This document shows positions 9,665-19,400 of a stretch of DNA of 64,000 nucleotides, piece by piece (within the stretch, counting starts at the first letter, position 1; every line of letters starts with the position of its first letter). The position numbers and the translations under genes are program-made. Origin of the DNA: CAYPNF01 sp964411985 (GTDB lineage Bacteria > Verrucomicrobiota > Verrucomicrobiia > Limisphaerales > J093); assembly GCA_964411985.1 (NCBI GenBank), contig CAYPNF010000040.1:16171-80170 (forward strand), written 5' to 3'. Below the pieces are notes generated by a model, which made no database searches, was not told the DNA's origin, and worked only from the letters and a program-made list of their open reading frames with translations.

Positions 9665-10675
9665 ATGGCACTCTGGGTTCTCCGAATCCTCTTTTTGACG
9701 CTTTGCACTCTGGCCGGCTTTGCGGTGAGCCAGGTACAGCCTGACCTAGTCGATCGGCCCTACTGGGGCTTGATGATCGGCTTTGGCTTTGGCGGTCTGT
9801 TGATCGCCATCGATGAAATGCTCAAAGGTTTCTCTCTCCGCGCCTTTTCTGCCGCCACCTTCGGGCTTTTTCTGGGCACTGCTATCGCCTGGATGGTTGA
9901 TCGCAGTCAGCTTTTCGTCTATGCCGATGATCGCCCGGTGCGCTGGCTCATTCGGCTGAGCCTCTTCCTTGGTTTTGGGTACATCGGGATGATTCTGGCT
10001 ATGCGGAGCAATAAGGAGGATTTTACCTTAATCATTCCCTACCTGAGGTTTGCACCGCAGAGTAAACCCAAGGACCTGCTGCTTCTCGATACCAGCGTTA
10101 TCATCGATGGCCGCATTGCTGATCTTCTGGAAACAGATTTCCTTGATGGAGTGGTGGTAGTACCACGTTTCGTTCTGAAAGAGCTTCAGCTGATCGCTGA
10201 TTCCAGCGATCCGATCCGCAGGGCGAGAGGCCGCCGCGGGCTCGATATGCTGAGTCGGATCCAGAAGCAGGCCAAATGTGAAGTGAAAATTCACGAAGCC
10301 GATTTTCCCGAAGAGCCGACTACAGACGGGAAGCTGGTGCGTCTTGCTTTAGCTATTGATGCTAAATTATTTACAAATGATTATAATCTGGGAAAGATCG
10401 CCCAGCTCCAAACGGTTCGGTATGTGAATCTGAACGATATCGCCACGCGTATCAAGCCGGTGATTCTGCCAGGCGAACAGTTCAGCATTAAGATCGCGCG
10501 GGAGGGCCGCGATAAAGGACAGGGGGTAGGATATCTCAACGACGGGACGATGGTGGTGGTCAACCAGGGGCAACGACTGCTGGGACAGCAGGTGGAGGTG
10601 CAAGTGATCAGTTTGCTTCAGACTGGGGCCGGAGTGATCATCTTTGCCGACCTTCGCCCAGCACCTCCGGCATGA
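9665..10675 (+). CDS. PIN/TRAM-domain membrane protein (YacL-like)
   Basis: 336 aa. The N-terminal third has about four membrane segments (residues 5-25, 34-55, 62-80, 95-113). A PIN nuclease domain follows (about 137-250) with acidic residues in LLLDTSVIIDGR and the TNDYNLGKIA segment, then a TRAM domain (about 260-325). This is the architecture of the YacL/PIN-TRAM family of putative membrane-anchored RNases. The target RNA is unknown. It starts at ATG 9665 downstream of an AT-rich leader and is divergent from the GspE operon. Confidence 0.85.
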   Translation: MALWVLRILFLTLCTLAGFAVSQVQPDLVDRPYWGLMIGFGFGGLLIAIDEMLKGFSLRAFSAATFGLFLGTAIAWMVDRSQLFVYADDRPVRWLIRLSLFLGFGYIGMILAMRSNKEDFTLIIPYLRFAPQSKPKDLLLLDTSVIIDGRIADLLETDFLDGVVVVPRFVLKELQLIADSSDPIRRARGRRGLDMLSRIQKQAKCEVKIHEADFPEEPTTDGKLVRLALAIDAKLFTNDYNLGKIAQLQTVRYVNLNDIATRIKPVILPGEQFSIKIAREGRDKGQGVGYLNDGTMVVVNQGQRLLGQQVEVQVISLLQTGAGVIIFADLRPAPPA

Positions 10676-10736
10676 GAGCAGCTAGGACTGGATCACCGAG
10701 GATGGAGTTCTCCAGCCTTCCATGCTATCATAGAAT

Positions 10737-10961
10737 ATGAACTTCGTTACCGTTTTTCGGACCTTCAATCCCGCTGAAGCGCAACTGGTAGCTTCCCGGC
10801 TCGAAGCAGCTGAGCTTCCAGCTATGGTAACGCACGAGACGGCTTCACTGTGCCTGGAGGGTTATGCAATGGCCGCCGGGGGGATCCTCGTGGAAGTGCC
10901 CGAGGAGCTGGCTGCCTCCGCCAAGGAGCTTCTCGAGTCTGTGTCGCCTGAGTCCGCATGA
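10737..10961 (+). CDS. DUF2007-type small protein
   Basis: 74 aa. It has the N-terminal pattern FRTFNPAEAQLVASRLEAA followed by a small alpha/beta fold ending in VEVPEELAASAKELL, typical of DUF2007 (putative signal-transducing or PII-like fold). These are small cytoplasmic proteins of unknown role. The stop overlaps the start of the FAD-binding oxidase by 4 bp (ATGA), so the two are probably translated together. Confidence 0.7.
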   Translation: MNFVTVFRTFNPAEAQLVASRLEAAELPAMVTHETASLCLEGYAMAAGGILVEVPEELAASAKELLESVSPESA

Positions 10962-12340
10962 GCAAGAACCATCGCCGAACCCTATTTCAACAACTTCAGA
11001 AGCAGCTGCCCGCCGGAGTTCTTCGCTTGGACCCGGAAACCTTGAATGCCCACAAGGGGGACAAGTGGTTTGCGGTAGGCATGCCCGAAGCCGTGGCGTT
11101 CCCCAAGAGTACAGAGGCTGTTGCTTGGGTGATGCGGTTTGCCACCCAATATGGGATACCGGTTACGGCACGCGGCGCAGGCCATGGGTACGTGGGAGGA
11201 TGCGTGCCAGTGAACGGGGGTATTGTCCTTTCGTTGGCGAAGATGAACCGCATCCGCGAAGTGAACACCCATGATTTCGTGGCCGTGGCTCAGGCGGGAG
11301 CCATCACGCAGACTCTGCAGGAACGGGTCGAATCCAAGGGGCTCTTCTATCCACCTGATCCGGCCAGCAGGGCCGACTCTACCATCGGTGGGAACATCGT
11401 TACGAATGCGGGTGGACCACGCTGCCTCAAGTACGGAGTGACGCGGGATTATGTTCTTGGCCTTGAAGTGGTGTCTGCGGAAGGGAAGACGTGGAAACTG
11501 GGGAGCCGCACTCACAAGAACAAGACCGGTTTCGATTTGTCGCGCCTGTTCGTGGGCTCGGAGGGTTTGCTGGGGATCGTGACTGAGGCGACCCTCAAAC
11601 TGCTGCCGTTGCCACCGCTTCGGGCTTGCGTTGCCGTGGGATTCGGTTCGCTTCCTGCCGCCGCGCAGACGATCCAGAAGATCTTTGCCGCAGGGTTTCT
11701 CCCGAGTGCACTGGAGATTGCTGACGCCTTCACCCTGACGGCGGCCCGCAAGCGCACCGGCAGCAAGCGGTTGGAGGGGTGCGAAGCGATGCTGATTATC
11801 GAGTTGGATGGCAGCAAGGAGTCGGTGCCTGGCGAATTGAGGCGATTGGAAAAACTGATTCGCACCAAGAATCCGAGGTTCCTTGACCGAGCCATCGGGG
11901 CGGTGGAGTGCGAGAAGGTCTGGCAGATTCGGCGGGAGTTTAGCTATGCCCTCCGCGACACGGGTCTCACGAAGCTGAACGAAGACGTGACGGTGCCACG
12001 TGGGAAAGTGGAGGATCTTCTGAACTTCGCCGCGAAACTGGAGCGCAAGTACGGTTTGCCAATAGCGTGTTTTGGGCATGCTGGCGATGGCAACATCCAC
12101 GTGAACGTGATGTTGGACCAGGGGGATCCGTCGGCTCGAGCCAAGAGTGAGAAGGTCCTGGACTCGCTATTTGCGCAGGTTCAACGTTTTGGGGGGGTTA
12201 TAACGGGTGAGCACGGGGTTGGTTTGGCCAAGAAACGTTGGTGGCCCAAGGCGGTATCGGAAGAGGTTCACGAGCTCCACCGACGCATTAAGCGGGCGTT
12301 GGACCCGCAGGGGATCCTCAATCCGGGCAAGTTTCTCTGA
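10958..12340 (+). CDS. glcD: FAD-binding oxidase, GlcD/D-lactate dehydrogenase-like
   Basis: 460 aa. N-terminal PCMH-type FAD-binding domain (about 35-215) with PVTARGAGHGYVGG, the SRADSTIGGNIVTNAGGPRCLKYG pyrophosphate-binding region and VGSEGLLGIVTEATLKL. The C-terminal FAD-oxidase domain contains CFGHAGDGNIHVN and the final GEHGVGLAKKRW, with the LDPQGILNPGKFL end usual for GlcD. The family oxidises 2-hydroxy acids such as glycolate or D-lactate. No GlcE/GlcF partner is adjacent, so the electron acceptor and exact substrate are not settled. It is coupled to the DUF2007 gene upstream. Confidence 0.85.
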   Translation: MSKNHRRTLFQQLQKQLPAGVLRLDPETLNAHKGDKWFAVGMPEAVAFPKSTEAVAWVMRFATQYGIPVTARGAGHGYVGGCVPVNGGIVLSLAKMNRIREVNTHDFVAVAQAGAITQTLQERVESKGLFYPPDPASRADSTIGGNIVTNAGGPRCLKYGVTRDYVLGLEVVSAEGKTWKLGSRTHKNKTGFDLSRLFVGSEGLLGIVTEATLKLLPLPPLRACVAVGFGSLPAAAQTIQKIFAAGFLPSALEIADAFTLTAARKRTGSKRLEGCEAMLIIELDGSKESVPGELRRLEKLIRTKNPRFLDRAIGAVECEKVWQIRREFSYALRDTGLTKLNEDVTVPRGKVEDLLNFAAKLERKYGLPIACFGHAGDGNIHVNVMLDQGDPSARAKSEKVLDSLFAQVQRFGGVITGEHGVGLAKKRWWPKAVSEEVHELHRRIKRALDPQGILNPGKFL

Positions 12341-12421
12341 GGTATGTAGCCCTTGGGCATGGCGCGGAGACGCTCTTTCGCATGGATTTCCCCAGCGGGT
12401 TTTTGTAGAATCCGCACTGCC

Positions 12422-14449
12422 ATGCGCAAACCCAACCTTGAACGTCGTCAGTTTCTAGCAACCCTGGCCTCGGGAGCCGCAGTTCTGGCTGCTTCCACTG
12501 TGGCCTACACCGATTCAGGGAGTTCCTCCCGAAAGCCGTCGGGTTCTCCTCGTAAGTCCTCGGGAGGTCTAGCCGCTCCAGAGTTCAGGCCGCTCCCGCT
12601 TGGGCACATTACCCCGGAGGGTTGGCTCAGGCGCCAACTGCAACTCCAGGCTGACGGTCTGAGTGGGCATTTGGATGAGTTCTGGCCGGACGTCGGGCAG
12701 AGCCAGTGGTTCGGTGGCAAAGCCGAAGGATGGGAACGCGCCCCTTACTGGTTGGACGGGATTATTCCTTTAGCCTGGGTGCTCGATCATGGTTCCCTCA
12801 AGGCCAAGGTGACCCGCTACGTCAATCATATCGTAGCAACACAGCGAGCTGACGGTTGGTACGCCCCTTACCCGGCCGATGCTAGTGCGAAATCGTATGA
12901 TATCTGGTCGATCCTCCTGGCAAACAAAGTGCTCGTGCAGTTTCACGAAGCCACGGGAGACGATAAAGTGCTCCAAGCGGTGTTGAAAAACCTGAAGGCG
13001 ATCCTGGCGACGCTGGACCGTACACCGCTGTTTGCTTGGGGCAAGTTTCGATGGTACGAAGGATTGATTTCCGTCTACTACGTGTACGAAAAGACCCGGG
13101 AACCTTGGCTCCTCGATCTTGCCGGGAAGCTTCGCGGGCAAGGATTCGACTACATGTCGTTCTACCACGGTGAAGATGTCACCTCCCCAACACCGCGGCG
13201 CGGACTTTGGCGATTCGACAAGCACGTGGTCAACACGGCTATGGCGATCAAGGCCTATCCTCTGGCCTGGCGTCTCAATCGGAACGAGGCGGAAAAGAAG
13301 TTCCCCAAGGAAATGATCGAAGTGCTGGACCGCTATCATGGACAGGCCACGGGGATGTTCAGTGGAGATGAAACGCTTTCCGGCAAGAATCCCGTGCAGG
13401 GCACCGAACTGTGCGCCGTGGTGGAAGCCATGTACTCCCTTGAGCAAATCGTCGCGATCACGGGGGATCCCTGGTACGCTGACCGCCTGGAGCGAATCGC
13501 ATTCAACGCCCTCCCGGCCACCTTTGCCCCTGACATGTGGTCGCACCAGTATGATCAGCAGGTGAATCAGATGCAGTGCACCATCAATCCCGATCACATG
13601 TGGTCTTCGAATGGACCGGAGTCGAATCTCTACGGGCTGGAGCCCAACTTTGGATGCTGCACCTCCAATTTCCACCAGGGTTGGCCCAAGTTCGCGGCGA
13701 ACCTCTGGATGCGCACTGCGGATGACGGAATCGCTGCGGTCGCCTACGCGCCGAGTTCGGCCCGGTTTTCCGTGCGGGGCTCCAAGGTTCAGGTGGCTCT
13801 GGAAACGGATTATCCCTTCCGGGAGACGCTCAGCCTGCAGGTCTCTACGGATCAGGCTGTCCGCTTTCCTCTGGTATTGCGAGTTCCCGCTTGGGCAGTC
13901 GGTCCAACCCTCTGCTTCGGTGACGGAGTGGAGAAGCGCCTGAAACCGGGCTCGTTCCATCGTGTGGAACGGGAATGGAAGGGAACCACGAACATGACGC
14001 TGAAGTTCCCGATGCGAGTGAAGACTTCGCGGCGTTACAATCAGGCTCTCGCAGTGGAGCTCGGCCCCTTGGTCTACTCGCTCAAGATGGGGGAGAAGTG
14101 GGCTCGAGTGAATGCGGACAAACCGCATCGGGAGCTTCCTCATGGTGACTTCGAAGTGCACCCCACCACCCCTTGGAACTACGGTTTGTTGGTCAATGAG
14201 ACTCAGCCCGAGGAGAGTGTTCAGTTCGTGGAGCGGCCGGTTGGCGCGATCCCGTTCTCACCAGAAGGCGCTGGCATGACCGCCAAAGTGAAGGGACGAC
14301 GGTTGCCAGACTGGAAGATCCAGCACGGGTGGGCAGGGGAGGTTCCAGCGGACCCTCAGACCTCCCAGGAACCTCTCGAGGATTTGACTCTCATTCCTTA
14401 TGGGTGCACGAATATCCGGATTACAGAGTTTCCAAGGTTGGAGAAGTGA
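12422..14449 (+). CDS. GH127-like (DUF1680) beta-L-arabinofuranosidase family protein, Tat-exported
   Basis: 675 aa from ATG 12422. The frame is open upstream to 12353, but ATG 12422 gives a clean twin-arginine signal (ERRQFLATLASGAAVL). The catalytic (alpha/alpha)6 barrel occupies about 60-440 and beta domains follow. The family's catalytic and zinc-binding cysteines are plausibly in QGTELCAVVE and FGCCTSNFHQGW, as in beta-L-arabinofuranosidases. Function inferred: release of L-arabinofuranose from plant or algal glycans in the periplasm. The next gene overlaps by 50 bp, suggesting co-expression with the sialidase-like protein. Confidence 0.8.
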   Translation: MRKPNLERRQFLATLASGAAVLAASTVAYTDSGSSSRKPSGSPRKSSGGLAAPEFRPLPLGHITPEGWLRRQLQLQADGLSGHLDEFWPDVGQSQWFGGKAEGWERAPYWLDGIIPLAWVLDHGSLKAKVTRYVNHIVATQRADGWYAPYPADASAKSYDIWSILLANKVLVQFHEATGDDKVLQAVLKNLKAILATLDRTPLFAWGKFRWYEGLISVYYVYEKTREPWLLDLAGKLRGQGFDYMSFYHGEDVTSPTPRRGLWRFDKHVVNTAMAIKAYPLAWRLNRNEAEKKFPKEMIEVLDRYHGQATGMFSGDETLSGKNPVQGTELCAVVEAMYSLEQIVAITGDPWYADRLERIAFNALPATFAPDMWSHQYDQQVNQMQCTINPDHMWSSNGPESNLYGLEPNFGCCTSNFHQGWPKFAANLWMRTADDGIAAVAYAPSSARFSVRGSKVQVALETDYPFRETLSLQVSTDQAVRFPLVLRVPAWAVGPTLCFGDGVEKRLKPGSFHRVEREWKGTTNMTLKFPMRVKTSRRYNQALAVELGPLVYSLKMGEKWARVNADKPHRELPHGDFEVHPTTPWNYGLLVNETQPEESVQFVERPVGAIPFSPEGAGMTAKVKGRRLPDWKIQHGWAGEVPADPQTSQEPLEDLTLIPYGCTNIRITEFPRLEK

Positions 14450-16385
14450 TGCCCGCTGCCGGAATTGGGCAGCATGGGTGATCCTCACAGCCGGACTCCT
14501 CATCCCTGGCGGTCAAGGGCTGTCCTATTCGTTCGGGTTGGCGCGGGCGGGTGAGCCAGACTCTACCGCGCGTTTTCCCCTGAGCAGGCTATCCAGTGGC
14601 GGCTATTCCCTGCTCACCCTCACGCCCCCTAGGCAGGCCGAAACCGCTTCCGTCAGAGTCCTGACGGGTGCGAGCTCATTGGCAGGGCTTGATCCCAAAG
14701 TTGGCGCCAACCTCCGCCTTGGAGAGGATCCAACCAGTTTACCCAGTGATAGGCTCGCTCAGGCCGAACCTCATCTGGCCAGGTCCTACACCGATACCAA
14801 CCTGTTCGTCGCCACTTTTCAAGAAGGTCGCTATTCCGATGGTGGGGCGGTGGACAATGGTTTCGCCATTAGTCGGGACGGGGGGCGAAGTTGGAGGAGG
14901 GGATTGATCCCGCACTTGATCAAGAGTGTGGATGGTGGAGCGTTCGACCGGGCTTCCGATCCGGTGGCGGGGGTGAGCCACAAGGGCGTCGTGTATCTCA
15001 ATTCCCTTGCGATCCGGCGCGTCAATGGCGCTTCCCTCAGTACTCTCGTGCTGTCGAAAAGCACGAATGCCGGAGAGACGTTTTCCCGTCCGCTGACGGT
15101 GGTTACGAGCGCCTCGGATATGGTTTTTCTGGATAAGAACTGGATGGCGGTCAACACCTTTCCTGGTACGCCCAAGGAAGGCCGAATCGCGGTGACTTAC
15201 ACGCGATTTGATTCTACACCTCAGACGGGTACCAACAACCCCATCGCCATCACTCTCAGCGATGATGAAGGAGAGACGTGGACTTCATCCCAGGTCATTA
15301 GCCCCCCGAGCTGCCAGGGATCACAGCCGGTGTTTTTCCCTGATGGTTCTCTGTCAGTTGTCTACTGGAATTTCGATACCCCTTCAGGGTACCGTGTGGA
15401 GTCGGTCTTTTCTTCAGACGGAGGGTTGAGTTTTGGGGAGGCGACTCGTGTTGCCAACGTGACCCTCTACAGTGATCCGGTGGCGCGCGACGGGGCTTTC
15501 CTTCCCTCGGCGACAGTGGATCGGACCCTGGGTGTTCTTTACGTCGTGTACCAAGCTTATTCGGGGGGGCCCCGCGTACTCTTTACGCGATCCCGCGATC
15601 GCGGGAAGACGTGGACTACCCCAGTCCGTGTCAACGACACCCCGGGAAACCGCTCTGTCTTCAACCCTGCGATCGCCGTGTCGCCCGAAGGTCAGCACGT
15701 TTCGATCATCTTTTACGACAAACGGAATGACGATGGCACGGGTCAATGGGTGGACCTCTATCTTGCGGAGTCCTTTGACGGCGGCGATACCTGGGAGCCC
15801 AACCTACGGATTAGCAGTGCCTCCTCGTTCCTGGGCTATGCGCCGCTGGCTCCTGACAAGCGAATGCTCGGGGATTACCTCGGGATCGTGCCTGGCTTAA
15901 GTTTCGAGGCTCCCGCCGCCGCAGTCTGGGTCGATACGCGGACAGGATCGGTGGATCCTTACCTGAGCCTGATTCGTCGGAGTCGAGGGAGCTCGTTTGC
16001 CGCATGGCAGCGGTTGGTGTTTTCGTCGGCTGAACTAGGCATCGGAGGCGCGGGCAGAGAAGAAGCGGATCCGGATGGCGATGGCATTCCCAACCTCCTT
16101 GAATACGCGCTCGGGTCGGATCCGCACCAAAAGGATCGCCAACCAGGAGTGGATCTAGTTCTGCCTGGCGCTGGGGGCGTTCAAGTCACTTTGAAGGTGT
16201 CACAAGTCATGCAGGACGTGGAGTTCCTATGGCTTGGGTCGTCGAACCTCCTTGGATGGGGGAATGCGGTGCCGACTGTCTCGAGTGAGCAGGTCAACAT
16301 GCGACCAGACCTCCTGGAACTGCATTACTTGCTTCCGGGACCCGGCAGTTCTGGGTTCTATCGGTTGGGCGGTGTTCGACGTTGA
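14400..16385 (+). CDS. Sialidase-like (BNR/Asp-box) secreted protein with C-terminal FYR module
   Basis: 661 aa. An N-terminal hydrophobic signal is followed by a six-bladed propeller-like region carrying at least six Asp-boxes (SRDGGRSW, STNAGETF, SDDEGETW, SSDGGLSF, SRDRGKTW, SFDGGDTW). It ends with a calcium-type hinge DPDGDGIPNLLEYALGSDP and a C-terminal module ending GFYRLGG, common on secreted Verrucomicrobiota proteins. The Arg triad and Tyr of true sialidases could not be confirmed by eye, so this may be a non-enzymatic propeller or another exo-glycosidase. The start at 14400 is the only in-frame ATG and overlaps the preceding gene by 50 bp. Confidence 0.7.
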   Translation: MGARISGLQSFQGWRSDARCRNWAAWVILTAGLLIPGGQGLSYSFGLARAGEPDSTARFPLSRLSSGGYSLLTLTPPRQAETASVRVLTGASSLAGLDPKVGANLRLGEDPTSLPSDRLAQAEPHLARSYTDTNLFVATFQEGRYSDGGAVDNGFAISRDGGRSWRRGLIPHLIKSVDGGAFDRASDPVAGVSHKGVVYLNSLAIRRVNGASLSTLVLSKSTNAGETFSRPLTVVTSASDMVFLDKNWMAVNTFPGTPKEGRIAVTYTRFDSTPQTGTNNPIAITLSDDEGETWTSSQVISPPSCQGSQPVFFPDGSLSVVYWNFDTPSGYRVESVFSSDGGLSFGEATRVANVTLYSDPVARDGAFLPSATVDRTLGVLYVVYQAYSGGPRVLFTRSRDRGKTWTTPVRVNDTPGNRSVFNPAIAVSPEGQHVSIIFYDKRNDDGTGQWVDLYLAESFDGGDTWEPNLRISSASSFLGYAPLAPDKRMLGDYLGIVPGLSFEAPAAAVWVDTRTGSVDPYLSLIRRSRGSSFAAWQRLVFSSAELGIGGAGREEADPDGDGIPNLLEYALGSDPHQKDRQPGVDLVLPGAGGVQVTLKVSQVMQDVEFLWLGSSNLLGWGNAVPTVSSEQVNMRPDLLELHYLLPGPGSSGFYRLGGVRR

Positions 16386-16446
16386 CCAGGGCTTGCAGGA
16401 GGAGCTCAGCGGGAATCTTCGTGCTCCGCACAACTTCAGCCCCATT

Positions 16447-19400
16447 TCACTCTAGCAAGATCACCCGGTAATAGCGTGCTGACGATCCGGGGTCCAGGTC
16501 AGTGGCTACCAATTCCGTCCCAGCCGCTCGGCGCGTATCGAGTGTGACCCAAAAGCCCTGGTTGAGGGAATCCTGATACTGAATCGAGTAGGTTCTTTCC
16601 GGGAGAGCCGTGAGCCGTAAGGAAATGGACCGGTTGGGCCCACGTTCTATCGATTGAATCCGGGGTGGTGGTGGAGGCGCTTGCAGGTTGGGACTTCCCG
16701 GAGTCCATTGGTTCATAGAAACAAACCGGTTCGTGTCTCCGTCTGGAAAGAGCCCTTGGCTGGTATTGGGGTGTTGTGAACCGAAGACAACGAGATGCTG
16801 AGGTGATCCGTTGGGTGAATAGAGAGCGATTGTGTCCCCGCTCTTACTGAGTTGAAAACCCGAGTATAGGCTGCCAGGCCTGGGAACCGCGGGAGCATTG
16901 TCCGCCCGAACAACCAGGAAGCCTTTGGGGCCGATGATGGTGTTGGATGGCATGATCCAGGCTGCGGGTAGTTCCAACCTGTCGGTGAGCGAATAGCCAG
17001 TGAGATCCAGCGAAACGGAATTGGGGTTGTAAAGTTCGAACCAGTCTGAGAACTGTTCGGTAAACGGGTCCATGAAGCCGCCTGGACCTTGATTATCCGC
17101 CATCCATTCGTTGATGACCAGGTTGAGCAAGGCAGGGGCACTGGTGTTGGTAATCGTGATCGAATCGAGTGCGTTCGTCAGCAGACCGCCTTGGCTGTCC
17201 CTGGCCTGGATCGTGAGGCGATTGATCGGAGTGGTCAGAGGAACCGTCAGAGTCCAGTTGGTCAGACTTGTCCAGGTGATGGGAAAGAAGACGCCGTTGA
17301 CGGTGATGTCCTTGACGGTTAGGGGTGCGGTGCCTGTAAGAGTCGTTCGGTTGGTGGCTGTCCCGAAATCTGTCCCACCGTGAGTGGTGATGGCGAAAGG
17401 CGTTTTCAGGGGCATGCCGCTTCGAAGGTGGGCTGCGCGCTGCACCAAATAGGAGAGCGCACCGCTCCAGTCCTGCCCTACCAGACCGGCATAGTGTTCG
17501 GACCAAGGTTGAAGGTACTTCTGGTTCACCGTGGTGGTGCTCAGATCCAGCAAGTGGTTCCAGAAGCGCCGGTAGTTGTCAGGAATGCGCCCGATCCTGT
17601 AAGTGTTAGGGGAACCACTGCCCAACGGGGCATAGTCTACCGACTGAACAAACGAAAAGTCCATATCCCACAGCAACCCCAACGCTTTCCCGTCCTCGGG
17701 CCGAATGTAGATCTTCCAGTTGTGGTTGAGGCCATACGTGTAGGTGTCCACGTCGCCCGTGAAGGCCTTGAACGCCAAAACGCGCATCCATTCATCCAGA
17801 TCCATCAGTCGGCTGGTCTGAGTTTCCAAACTCGCGCCGGTCAAACTGAATGCTTTGTTCAAGGCCACAATCTGTTCATAACTATCCAAGTCAGCGTTAT
17901 TCTCCTGCCGGAAGATCCAGCGGTAGTTCTCCTTCTCGTTCCCCCAATTCTGGATGTCGACGTTGATGACGTCATCTGGTTGGGGAAGTTTTGGGGCCTG
18001 AGCATCCCCGTTCAGAGTGGTGGTCGGGTAATAGATCAACTCAAGCTTGTAAGTGTTGCCGTCCCCTCCACGCTCGAACTGGCTGTCGAAGTACTGCTTG
18101 TCAAAAGCGGACATACGCAGCATGCCTGTTCCGCTTTCCAAGGCGCGCGGCGCGAAGCACTGAACCAGATCACAGTGGAACCCGGGAATCCCTCCCGCAT
18201 GATTGACCGCGTGCCAGAGCAGAATCTCGTCATGCCGCCCACCGCGTCCCGAGTAGCCGCCTGAACGGTCAATGGTGATGTTGTCCTGAACGCCACGGAA
18301 CAAATGGTCTGGGTGCAGTTGGAGCGTGAACCCGGCCCGGGACGAGTCGTTCCTTCCGCGTTCGCTGCTCTGGAGGTGCACACCGATGTCGTAGAACACC
18401 TCTTGTTCGTCATAGACCAGAGTCAATCCGATCCGTTCATTGCTCATGACATTGGTGGGTGCATGCAGAAGGTCAGCGTCGGCGACTTTCATGATCAGCC
18501 GCAGCGAGTGAAGGGCTGTCATGAGGTTTGCTCCCGCGTCCACTTTGTACAAGGCGCGTGAATTCGTGCCACCCGCCGGAAACGTGGCGACAACTCCCAA
18601 TCGATCCGCGGCCTGCACGAAGAACTGAACCACCGTGCCTTCCGGTTTGCCCGGGAGCACGGCCACGTAATTGCTGTACCCAGACCAACTCCGGCCCCCT
18701 TCCAACTGCATGGGGATTTGACTCCAGGCTCCGCCGTTGGCCGACCACCATGTATGCGCAGCCCCCACTCCGTGAGGATCACTCGCCCGGATCCGCACGG
18801 TCACCGGCTCGTTGGGCTTTGGCACCACCGGACTGTGCGAGAGATCCTTGAAAGTGGGGCCGAGATTGGCCATCCAGGTCGAGTTGGGTGTGCCGGGGGT
18901 CCCCTGTACCGTTGGAATGGCGAGTACCGTGGTCTTCGCCAACCGGTTGAAGTACAGGCGTGTGTTCAGGCGAGGGTTCCCAGCAAGCCATTTTGCGCGA
19001 AAGGAGATCTGGTACTCCCGCCCGTTTACCACGGCGCGTTTGTTGGCCAGGGTGGTCTCCAGGTGGTTGTGTTGATGATCGGTTGGGCCGGTCGCGATCA
19101 GGTGGAGAACGTGGTTGGCGGGGTTGTCTGGATCAACTTCCACCCTGCTGCGACCGTGGTCCCCCAACGCTCGCCACGCGGTGAACCCGGACTCGAAGGT
19201 CCCGTTCTGGAGCATCTGCACCGGGGTTGTGGTCGGATTCTCCACCACTTTGAGATCGTCTATCAGGCACTCTCCAGCATCCAGCAAGCCCAGGACGAAC
19301 TCATTCCAGATCGTTGGCCCCAGAGCAGCCGTGGCGATGCCTCGATAGGTGTAGTTGCTCCAACTGGAACGGGAAGCCTCCCTGCTTGCCGCCCAACTCT